Origin: Nocardioides caldifontis | GTDB taxonomy: Bacteria; Actinomycetota; Actinomycetes; Propionibacteriales; Nocardioidaceae | DNA: 64,000 bases | NCBI RefSeq assembly: GCF_008087345.1 | Contig: NZ_VHIB01000013.1 | Location: 62,001 to 126,000 of the forward strand | Reading direction: 5' to 3' | Shown here: piece after piece, positions 41,178 to 47,927 of the stretch | How positions within the stretch are numbered: the first letter of the stretch is position 1 | How the letters are laid out: every line of letters begins with the position of its first letter | The notes under the pieces: generated by a model | The model's input: only the letters and a program-made list of their open reading frames with translations | Databases searched by the model: none | Told to the model about the DNA's origin: nothing | Translations under genes and position numbers: made by a program

Positions 41178-42617
41178 TCAGCCGGCCTGCAGCCGCTCCC
41201 CGATCGCCCGCACCTCGTCGACGAGCGCCCGGACGTCGTCCTCGCGCGTCCGGTAGTTGGTGAAGCACGGCCGCAGGCACGCCTTGCCGTCCACCACCGC
41301 GTCGCTCACCCAGAAGCTGCCGTCCTCCTGGAGGGCGCGGACCAGCCGCCTGTTGTGCACGTCGACGTCGCCGGAGCGCGGCAGGTGGCGGAACGGCACG
41401 ACGCTCAGCATCGGCTCGCTCAGCAGCTCGAGGTCGGGCGCTGTACGCACGAGGTCGGCGAGGAGCCGGGCCTCCTCGAGGTTGCGCTCGATGGCGACCC
41501 GGAAAGCGTCGGCGCCGTGCACCCGCAGTGCCAGCCACAGCTTCAGCGCCCGGAAGGGCCGGGAGTACTCCAGGGTGTTGTCGACCGCGTGCGGCTCGGG
41601 CGCCTCGTCGTCGTGGAGCATGTACGCCGACTCGTGGGCGAACGCCGCCCCCAACGACGCGCCCTCGCGGACCAGCAGCCAGCTGCACGCCTTGGGGACG
41701 TACATCCACTTGTGGGCGTCGACCGAGACCGAGTCCGCCCGGGCCAGCCCCTCGAAGAGCGGCCCGGCGCTTTGGGTGGCGGCCGCGGGAGCGCCGTACG
41801 CACCGTCGACGTGCATCCACACGCCGTGCTCCGCGCAGACGTCGGCGATGGCGGCGAGCGGGTCCACCGCACCGGTCAGGGTGGTCCCGGCGGTGGCGAC
41901 GACCGCGACCGGGGTGATCCCCTCGGCGCGGTCGGCGGTGAGGGCCTCGCGGAGCGCCTCGACGTCCATCCGGTGGGCGGCATCGACGGGGATGCGGCGC
42001 ACGTTCGCAGCCCCGACACCGAGCACCTCGGCGGCGCGGGTCACCGAGGCGTGCGCCTCGGCCCCGACGTAGACCGCGGCCCGGTGGCCGCCCATCCCTT
42101 GCGCCCGGGCGCCCGGCAGCGCGCGCTCGCGGGCGGCGTTGAGCGCGGTGAGGTTCGAGACCATCCCGCCGCTCGTGCAGTAGCCGGCAGCGGCCGGGTA
42201 GCCGATGAACTCGCCGACCCAGCGGGCGGTCTGCGCCTCGACGAGGTCGGCGGCGTGCGCGGTCACCGCCATGTTCACGTCGTGGCAGGCGGCGAGCAGG
42301 TCGCCGAGGACCGCCACCTCCAGCCCCGAGGAGCCGATGAACGCGAAGTAGCGCGGCCGGCTCTGCGACAGGCTCTCATCGAGTACCTTCTCGGCGAGCC
42401 CCAGGACCTCGATCGCGTCCGACGGCGCCCCCGGCAGCGGCTCACCGGTGAGCCGCTCGGTCTCGGGGCTGGTCGCGGGCTGTCCCGGTCTGGGGGCGTC
42501 GAAGGAGCGCCAGGCCCGGGTCACGATCGCGGCCGCATGCAGCAGCGCGCCCTCCCGGGATCCTGACGTCAGGGCCATCAGCCGCTCGGTGGAGCTCGTC
42601 ATCGGTGCGCCGGTCAT
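41178..42617 (-). CDS. PLP-dependent amino acid decarboxylase (group II)
   Basis: 479 residues, aromatic-L-amino-acid/glutamate decarboxylase fold. PLP-binding HK in SVSVDAHKWMYVPKACSWLLV; GYCTSGGMVSNLTAL, VAVVATAGTTLTGAVDPL and WMHVDGAYGAPAAAT are the cofactor-site blocks. SLSQSRPRYFAFIGSSG is the usual substrate-entry segment. The substrate cannot be read from sequence. Divergent from an Lrp-family regulator with a palindrome between, so probably under its control and its substrate may be the effector. ATG 42602 is an alternative start. Confidence 0.88.
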   Translation of the reverse strand: MTGAPMTSSTERLMALTSGSREGALLHAAAIVTRAWRSFDAPRPGQPATSPETERLTGEPLPGAPSDAIEVLGLAEKVLDESLSQSRPRYFAFIGSSGLEVAVLGDLLAACHDVNMAVTAHAADLVEAQTARWVGEFIGYPAAAGYCTSGGMVSNLTALNAARERALPGARAQGMGGHRAAVYVGAEAHASVTRAAEVLGVGAANVRRIPVDAAHRMDVEALREALTADRAEGITPVAVVATAGTTLTGAVDPLAAIADVCAEHGVWMHVDGAYGAPAAATQSAGPLFEGLARADSVSVDAHKWMYVPKACSWLLVREGASLGAAFAHESAYMLHDDEAPEPHAVDNTLEYSRPFRALKLWLALRVHGADAFRVAIERNLEEARLLADLVRTAPDLELLSEPMLSVVPFRHLPRSGDVDVHNRRLVRALQEDGSFWVSDAVVDGKACLRPCFTNYRTREDDVRALVDEVRAIGERLQAG

Positions 42618-42700
42618 CCTGCAGGCATACCCATCGCGGGTCCGACGAGGCAAGATGCACACCACGAGGTGGTCAGAACGGCCATCTCGACCGGCACGAG

Positions 42701-42720
42701 CAGCGATAAACTGGTCGCTG
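42701..42720. promoter_or_regulatory. Dyad over the Lrp-gene promoter
   Basis: CAGCGA-TAAACTGG-TCGCTG: 6-bp half-sites, 8-bp centre, ending 19 nt before the GTG of the Lrp-type gene. The centre supplies TAAACT as a -10, so binding there would repress the regulator's own gene and could affect the divergent decarboxylase. Confidence 0.5.
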
Positions 42721-42739
42721 CGACTAGCTAGGAGGGGCC

Positions 42740-43243
42740 GTGACCGACGGCGTGATCGATCGGCTCGACCTGGCGCTGCTCGAGGCACTGAAGGAGAACC
42801 CGCGGGCCGGGGCGCTCGAGCTCTCGCGGATCACCCGCGTGGCGCGCGCGACCGTCCAGGCCCGGCTCCGCCGGCTCGAGGAGGCCGTCGTCACCGGCTA
42901 CGGCCCGGACATCGACCTCGAGGCGGCCGGCTTCCCGGTCTCCGCCTTCGTGACGCTGGAGATCGCTCAGGGTGCCCTCGACGAGCTCGCCGCCGACCTC
43001 GAGGCGCTGCCCGAGGTGCTGGAGGCGCACGTCACGACCGGCACCTACGACGTGCTGTGCAAGGTGGCGGCCGACTCCCATCAGCAGCTCCAGGAGACGC
43101 TGCTGCACCTCACCCGGCTGTCGGCGGTCCGTCGGTCGACCAGCGTGGTGATCCTGTCCGAGCTGGTGGCGCCCCGGGTGATGCCGCTGCTGCGGCGCTC
43201 GGCGCAGGGCCGCGCGGCCCGCGCGCCCGCGCACCGCAGCTGA
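42740..43243 (+). CDS. Lrp/AsnC-family transcriptional regulator
   Basis: 167 residues; GGAGGGG before the GTG. HTH at 1-60: IDRLDLALLEALKENPRAGALELSRITRVARATVQARLRRLEEAVVTGYGPDID; RAM ligand domain follows (VSAFVTLEIAQGALDELAADLEALPEVLEAHVTTGTYDVLCKVAADS). Divergent pairing with the decarboxylase suggests local regulation by an amino acid. Basic tail RAARAPAHRS. Confidence 0.9.
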   Translation: MTDGVIDRLDLALLEALKENPRAGALELSRITRVARATVQARLRRLEEAVVTGYGPDIDLEAAGFPVSAFVTLEIAQGALDELAADLEALPEVLEAHVTTGTYDVLCKVAADSHQQLQETLLHLTRLSAVRRSTSVVILSELVAPRVMPLLRRSAQGRAARAPAHRS

Positions 43244-43259
43244 GGCCGGGGGTCGCCGC

Positions 43260-44612
43260 TCAGCTGCCGGCGAGGGTGACCGTCGGCTCGCCCCGGGCGC
43301 GGTCCTCGCTGGCCAGCTGCGCAGCCGGCAGCACGATCGAGAAGGCGGCCCCGCCGCCGGGCGGCCGGGCGAAGCTGATCTCGCCGCCGTTGGCGACCAC
43401 CAGGCTGCGGGCGATGAAGAGGCCGAGCCCGGTGCCCTTCGACTCACCTGCGCGGGCCTCGTCGGAGCGGGTGTACCGGTCGAACAGGCGGCGCTCGAAC
43501 GCCGGGGTCACCCCGGGTCCGCCGTCGCTGACCCGGACGACGACCTCGTCGCCGACCCGCCAGCTGCCGATGGAGTACGGCGCCTCGCCGTACTTCGCAG
43601 CGTTCGTGATCAGGTTCGTCATGACCTGGGAGAGGTGCCCGCGGTCGACCATCGCCGACGCCGCCCCCAGCCCGGTGAGGTCCACGCCGGGGAGCGGCCG
43701 CTGGAGTGCCTCGAGGAGGTCGCGGACCTCCTGGTCCACCCGCACCGCGACCGCCCGGGGCTGGATCCCGTCGGCCGAGAGCGCCGAGACCGTCAAGGTG
43801 TCGTCGACCATCTGCTGGAGCTGGCGCCCGGACTGCTCGACGCGGCGCATGAACTCCAGCCGCTCGTCGTCGCTCAGGTGCGGCCAGGAATCGATCGCCA
43901 TCTCGGCGAAGCCGTTGACCACCGCCAGCGGGGTGCGCAGGTCGTGGGAGAGCATCGCGACCAGGTCGGAGATCTCCTGGTTCGCCCGCGAGAGGGCGAC
44001 GTTGGCCTCCTGCAGCTGCTCGTGCCGCGCCCGCTCGGCATCGAGCGCGTCCTCGGTGACCCTCCAGAAGACCAGGCAGGCGGCGCTCTCGGCGAGGACG
44101 AAGCCGCCGTGGACCAGGGCGAACAGCGCCGGGTTCGACTCCGCAGCGCTGTGGTTGAAGACCTTCTCCGGGGCCAGCAGGCCGGCGATCGCGTGATGGG
44201 CGAGCACGAACCCCGCCCCGATCAGGTAGGGGCGCCACGCCTGGTAGAGCGAGACGACGGCGATCATCACGAAGAAGTGGAAGTGCATCTCGATGAGGCC
44301 GTCGAAGAAGTGCACGAGGGCCGCCGAGCTCGCCACCAGCCCTGCCGTCGCCAGCGAGGAGCGGGTGCCGCGGCTGAACACCTCGAGGCAGGCTCCGAGC
44401 GCGAGGGCCGCGACCGGTGCGGTCTCCAGGAGGGAGTGCACGAACCCGTCGCCGCGGATGGTCCCGACCAGCGGCAGCGCCCCGACGTGGAGCCACAGGA
44501 GGACGCAGATGCCACGGTGCCGCGCCGACCACACGTGCGCCGGCAGGGCGCCGCCACGGGGGAACGCGTCACGCACCCGCGAGCCGAGCTCACCGAGATG
44601 CCACCGGGACAC
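43260..44612 (-). CDS. Sensor histidine kinase with the histidine-rich membrane module
   Basis: 450 residues. About six TM helices in residues ~30-200, with FFDGLIEMHFHFFVMIAVVSLYQAWRPYL, VLAHHAIAG and ALVHGGFVL matching the methyl-accepting protein at 31752 position by position. A coiled coil (LQEANVALSRANQEISDLV), H-box MLSHDLRTPLAVVNGF, N-box VMTNLITNAAKYG, G1 VSDGGPGVTP, G2 GTGLGLFIARSLVVANGG and the C-terminal strand follow. Orphan: no response regulator beside it. A structured RNA with a T-tract terminator lies 167 bp upstream. Confidence 0.92.
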   Translation of the reverse strand: MSRWHLGELGSRVRDAFPRGGALPAHVWSARHRGICVLLWLHVGALPLVGTIRGDGFVHSLLETAPVAALALGACLEVFSRGTRSSLATAGLVASSAALVHFFDGLIEMHFHFFVMIAVVSLYQAWRPYLIGAGFVLAHHAIAGLLAPEKVFNHSAAESNPALFALVHGGFVLAESAACLVFWRVTEDALDAERARHEQLQEANVALSRANQEISDLVAMLSHDLRTPLAVVNGFAEMAIDSWPHLSDDERLEFMRRVEQSGRQLQQMVDDTLTVSALSADGIQPRAVAVRVDQEVRDLLEALQRPLPGVDLTGLGAASAMVDRGHLSQVMTNLITNAAKYGEAPYSIGSWRVGDEVVVRVSDGGPGVTPAFERRLFDRYTRSDEARAGESKGTGLGLFIARSLVVANGGEISFARPPGGGAAFSIVLPAAQLASEDRARGEPTVTLAGS

Positions 44613-44778
44613 GTGAGCTCCTTCCCCGTCCGGTCGGTCGTCGCCGCCTGCCCGTGGGGCTCACCGCGATGTGGACGAGGTCACCCGGGCATTGCATCGA
44701 CGGTAGCCCAGCGACTCGGGCCGGGGAGTGAAACGGCGAAGTCTGCACAGACCCGAAGAAACCGCTCCGAGGGCAGGG

Positions 44779-44816
44779 AAAAATAGGGCGACCGCTGGCG
44801 TCTCGGGTCACCAGCG
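44779..44816 (-). terminator. Intrinsic terminator with T-tract
   Basis: Minus strand: CCGCTGG (44816-44810), 12-nt loop, CCAGCGG (44797-44791), then TCGCCCTATTTTT. One of the few hairpins in the window with a real T-run. It could end the ahpE transcript or attenuate transcription toward the kinase gene. Confidence 0.75.
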
Positions 44817-44890
44817 GCCGCTGAGACAGCATTCTGCACAACGAAGGCACCCGTTGTCAGTCGAACGGGCAGAATTGCTCAGAGGTTTTG
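44780..44890 (-). ncRNA. Candidate structured RNA with alternative pairings
   Basis: Minus strand, before the terminator. Outer helix: CTGAG-CA-ATTCTGC (from 44881) with GCAGAAT (44837-44831) and CTCAG (44825-44821). Inside, ACAACGGG can pair upstream with CCCGTT (hairpin CCCGTT-CGACTGAC-AACGGG) or downstream, ACAACG with CGTTGT (44852-44857 and 44838-44843), but not both. The segment is AT-richer than its surroundings. It may be the ahpE 3' UTR, a small RNA, or a leader controlling the downstream kinase. No known riboswitch class recognised. The rest of the 44613-44778 gap holds only the kinase upstream region. Confidence 0.4.
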
Positions 44891-44912
44891 CCTGGGGCTG
44901 CTGACCGGCGGG

Positions 44913-45377
44913 TCAGGAGATCCGGTCGAGCACCTCGGCGTACTCCTTCAGGCTGCGTGCGTCGGGCATCGCGTTGTGGACCGACCAGGCCACCGTGCCG
45001 GCCCGGTCGATGACGAACGTCGAGCGCAGCGCCGCTCCGGTCGCCTCGTTGAACACGCCGTACGCCGACGCCACCGCCCCGTGCGGCCAGAAGTCGGAGA
45101 GCAGCGGGAAGTGGATGTCGTGGGAGTCGGCGAACGCCCGCAGCGAGAACATCGGGTCGCAGGAGATCCCGAGGATCTCGACCTCGTGGCTGGCGAAGGT
45201 CGTCCACGCCTGCTGGAGCTCGGAGAGCTCACCGGTGCAGACGCTGGAGAACGCCGAGGGGTAGAAGACGAGCAGGACCTTGCGGCTCCCCCGCAGGTCG
45301 CTGAGGGCGACCTGCTGGCCGTGCTGGTCCCGGAGGGCGAAGTCCGGTGCGGCAGTGCCGTCCGGGAGTCCCGTCAC
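44913..45377 (-). CDS. ahpE: 1-Cys peroxiredoxin (AhpE type)
   Basis: 154 residues. Peroxidatic Cys47 in FYPSAFSSVCTGELSEL, the AhpE signature, with Thr/Arg partners (VFYP and LRSTFVIDRAGTVAWSVHN). A second Cys (GISCDPMF) lies where AhpE has none or a non-conserved residue, so resolution is likely by an external thiol. Reduces peroxides and peroxynitrite. GTG start overlaps the ligase stop (GTGA), so it is co-translated with the acyl-CoA ligase. Confidence 0.9.
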   Translation of the reverse strand: MTGLPDGTAAPDFALRDQHGQQVALSDLRGSRKVLLVFYPSAFSSVCTGELSELQQAWTTFASHEVEILGISCDPMFSLRAFADSHDIHFPLLSDFWPHGAVASAYGVFNEATGAALRSTFVIDRAGTVAWSVHNAMPDARSLKEYAEVLDRIS

Positions 45378-47101
45378 GCGTTCACGTCCTGCTCTTCCTG
45401 CTGGTTCCCGCCGTCCCCCGCTGCGGCGCCGTCGGAGCCATCATCCCCCGTGCCCTCGCTCCGCGCGTCGGCACCCTCCTCCTCGAGCGTGCGCTTGAGG
45501 AGCTTCCCGGTCGCGTTGCGCGGCAGCTCGTCCATGAAGACGAACTCGCGCGGCACCTTGTACCGGGCCAGGTTGGACTTCACGTGCTCGCGGAGGGTGT
45601 CCTCGTCGACGTCCTTGCCGTCCTCGAGTACGACGAACGCCTTGAGCCGCTTGCCGTACTCCTCGTCGTCGACGCCGATGCAGGCCACCTCGTGGACCGC
45701 CTCGTGGCGGGTCAGGCAGTCCTCGACCTCCTGGGGGAACACGTTCTCGCCGCCGGAGACGATCATCTCGTCGTCCCGGCCCTCGACGAAGAGGCGGCCC
45801 GCCTCGTCGAACCGGCCCACGTCCCCACTGCTCATCAGCCCGTCGACCATGTCCTTGTTGCCGCCGCCGGTGTAGCCCTCGAAGAGCATCCCGTTGCCGA
45901 CGAAGATCCGGCCGGTCTCCCCCGTCGGCACCTCCTTGCCGTCCTCGTCGAGGATCCTGACCACCGCGCCGTGGGGCGGCCGGCCGGCCGTGCCCGGTGC
46001 CTCGCGGAGCTCCTGCGGGTTCGCGATCGTGGCGTAGGCGACCTCGGTCGAGCCGTAGGTGTTGTAGAGGTTGTCGCCGAACTGGTCCATCCACTGCTGG
46101 GCGAGGTCACCCGGGAGCGACGACCCGGACGCGGCGACGACCTTGAGGGTGGACAGGTCGTAGGAGTCGAGGGTCTGCGACGACAGCCGCATGATCCGCT
46201 GCAACATCACCGGGATGACCACCAGCGAGTCGGCGTGGCTCTCCGCGCACGCCTCGAGGCACCCCTCCGGGTCGAACTTCCGCCGGAGCACGATGCGGGT
46301 CTCCAGCAACATCGACAGCGCCATGTGCGCGAAGCCCCAGGTGTGGAACAGCGGCGCCGCGATGTGGCAGGTCCAGCCGCGCTTCATCGGGATCCGGGAG
46401 AGCAGCGCGACCGCGTCGTCGATGCCCGCCTTGTTGCGGGGCGCGCCCTTCGGGGTGCCGGTGGTGCCGGAGGTCAGGATGATGATCCGGCTCGGCTTCT
46501 CCGGCGGGGAGAACGTCGCGGACGTCGAGCCCCCCGCGACCAGCCCCTCGAGCGTCGGCGTCCCGCCGAGCGCCCCCGGGTCGCTGTCGACCCAGGCGAG
46601 GACCCGGGTGACGTCGGCGGCATCCTCGAGCATGCCGGTGAACTCCTCGTCGTGTATCACGACGGTGGGCCCTTCCCGCTCGAGTACCTCGACGAGCTGG
46701 GGGCCGGCGAAGGCGGTGTTGAGGTAGAGCAGGTCCGCCCCCAGCTTCGCCGCGGCGACCGTCGCCTCGACGAAGCCGCGGTGGTTGCGCGCCATCAGCG
46801 CGACCCCGCTGTCCGGGCCGACACCGAGGCGGCGCATCGAGTCGGCCAGCGCGGTGGCCCGCTCGTCCAGCTCGCGGTAGGTCAGCTCGCCGAGCTCGTC
46901 GACGAGCGCGACGCCGTCCGGGTTGCGCACGGCGAGCGCGGCGAAGCCGCCCGCCGGCCCCACCCCCCACTGCTGCAGGGTCCGGCCCAGCCGGGCCAGC
47001 GTGACCGGGGAGTACGGGCGGACGATGCCGGTGCTCCCCAGCACCCGCAGCTTGGTGATGCTCTCGCTGACCACGCCTGTCGATCGGCCGGCGTTGAACA
47101 C
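45374..47101 (-). CDS. AMP-binding acyl-CoA synthetase (FadD-like)
   Basis: 575 residues; GTG start with GAGGAG upstream. Adenylation motifs: P-loop IIILTSGTTGTPKGAPRNKAG, NTYGSTEVAYA, SGDVGRFDEAGRLFVEGRDDEMIVSGGENVFPQEVEDCL (A8), and the catalytic Lys in ELPRNATGKLLKR (A10). Activates a fatty acid or related carboxylate to its CoA ester. An acidic low-complexity tail (DGSDGAAAGDGGNQQEEQDVNA) is unusual. Coupled by overlap to ahpE; a 3'-operon with antioxidant function is plausible. Confidence 0.9.
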   Translation of the reverse strand: MFNAGRSTGVVSESITKLRVLGSTGIVRPYSPVTLARLGRTLQQWGVGPAGGFAALAVRNPDGVALVDELGELTYRELDERATALADSMRRLGVGPDSGVALMARNHRGFVEATVAAAKLGADLLYLNTAFAGPQLVEVLEREGPTVVIHDEEFTGMLEDAADVTRVLAWVDSDPGALGGTPTLEGLVAGGSTSATFSPPEKPSRIIILTSGTTGTPKGAPRNKAGIDDAVALLSRIPMKRGWTCHIAAPLFHTWGFAHMALSMLLETRIVLRRKFDPEGCLEACAESHADSLVVIPVMLQRIMRLSSQTLDSYDLSTLKVVAASGSSLPGDLAQQWMDQFGDNLYNTYGSTEVAYATIANPQELREAPGTAGRPPHGAVVRILDEDGKEVPTGETGRIFVGNGMLFEGYTGGGNKDMVDGLMSSGDVGRFDEAGRLFVEGRDDEMIVSGGENVFPQEVEDCLTRHEAVHEVACIGVDDEEYGKRLKAFVVLEDGKDVDEDTLREHVKSNLARYKVPREFVFMDELPRNATGKLLKRTLEEEGADARSEGTGDDGSDGAAAGDGGNQQEEQDVNA

Positions 47102-47216
47102 AGGTGCTCCTCAGGTGGACGTGGTCCGGTCGGTCGACCGGACCCGTTCGGTCCAACGCACCCGGTGGCCGCCTGGTTACTCCCCGGTCTGATGCCCACC
47201 CCGCCGCGGGCCCAAC

Positions 47217-47260
47217 CGCGGCTCGACCGCGGCTCGACCGCGGCTCGACCGCGGCTCGAC
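47217..47260. repeat. 11-bp tandem repeat, 4 units
   Basis: CGCGGCTCGAC repeated four times without change, in the gap between the ligase start and the DUF3052 stop. Period equals one DNA turn. Possibly a terminator-like or slippage element; no clear dyad. Confidence 0.85.
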
Positions 47261-47287
47261 AGTGGGCCCGGACACGGGCCGGGAGCG

Positions 47288-47725
47288 TCAGCGGCCGGCC
47301 GACTTGGGGGCCGCCAGTCGGGTGGCGGTCCAGTCCTTGCTGATCGAGGTGGTGGTGGTCACCGCGAGCCCGGCGATCGGGGCCGCCTCGGTGATGTCGG
47401 CGGCGTCCACCGCGCCCGGCCGCCCGACCTTGGGGGTCAGCAGCCAGATCACACCGCCGCCGGTCAGGTCGGTGAGCGCGTCCATGAGCGCGTCGGTCAG
47501 GTCACCGTCACCGTCACGCCACCACAGGACCACCGCGTCGACCACGTTGCCGTAGTCGCCGTCGACCATGTCCGCGTCGATCGTGTCCTCGATCTGGATG
47601 CGGAGCTCGTCGTCGACGTCCTCGTCCCACCCCAGCTCCTGGACGACGGATCCGGGGCCGAGCCCCATCCGCGCGCCAACGCCCTGCGCCTTGCCGGTGT
47701 CCGCCCCGCCGGGGGTCGCGCTCAC
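47288..47725 (-). CDS. DUF3052 family protein
   Basis: 145 residues; GTG with GGAGG upstream. Family pattern: RMGLGPGSVVQELGWDEDVDDELRIQIEDTIDADMVDGDYGNVVDAVVLWWRDGDGDLTDALMDALTDLTGGGVIWLLTPKVGRPGAVDAADITEAAPIAGLAVT. Very acidic first half; the second half resembles a small Rossmann-like fold. In actinobacteria the family sits near aceE, as here (divergent, ~200 bp). Function unknown. Confidence 0.87.
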   Translation of the reverse strand: MSATPGGADTGKAQGVGARMGLGPGSVVQELGWDEDVDDELRIQIEDTIDADMVDGDYGNVVDAVVLWWRDGDGDLTDALMDALTDLTGGGVIWLLTPKVGRPGAVDAADITEAAPIAGLAVTTTTSISKDWTATRLAAPKSAGR

Positions 47726-47888
47726 GGTGTGGTCCTCCACTCTGTTCGGGCGGAACCCGGGCGGCCCCACCTGACGTGTCTCGTGTGTGCGCGTAGTCCA
47801 CCGGAAAGGACACGCCGGTGCAACCGGTACGCCCGAAGGCACCCCGGGAATGGCCCGTCCCGGTCCCCCGGCAGCCGACCAACGTCAC

Positions 47889-47921
47889 TACTCGCGAGTA
47901 CTTCACAGAGGCTGACAGGAT
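47889..47921 (+). promoter_or_regulatory. aceE promoter with palindrome TACTCGCGAGTA
   Basis: Perfect 12-bp dyad TACTCGCGAGTA (47889-47900), then CAGGAT (47916-47921) as -10, 6 nt before the GTG. The dyad covers the -35 region, the place for a repressor. No ribosome site before GTG: leaderless. Confidence 0.55.
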
Positions 47922-47927
47922 GGAGCC

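Noticed and set aside
43260-44612. Second chemotaxis locus
   Set aside because: The protein has a normal HisKA/HATPase output; only the membrane module is shared with the methyl-accepting protein, and no che or flagellar genes are present.
44780-44890. Known riboswitch (c-di-GMP-I, TPP, cobalamin)
   Set aside because: GGCAAAACC and CTGAG recall parts of c-di-GMP and TPP motifs, but the other conserved segments and helices are missing.
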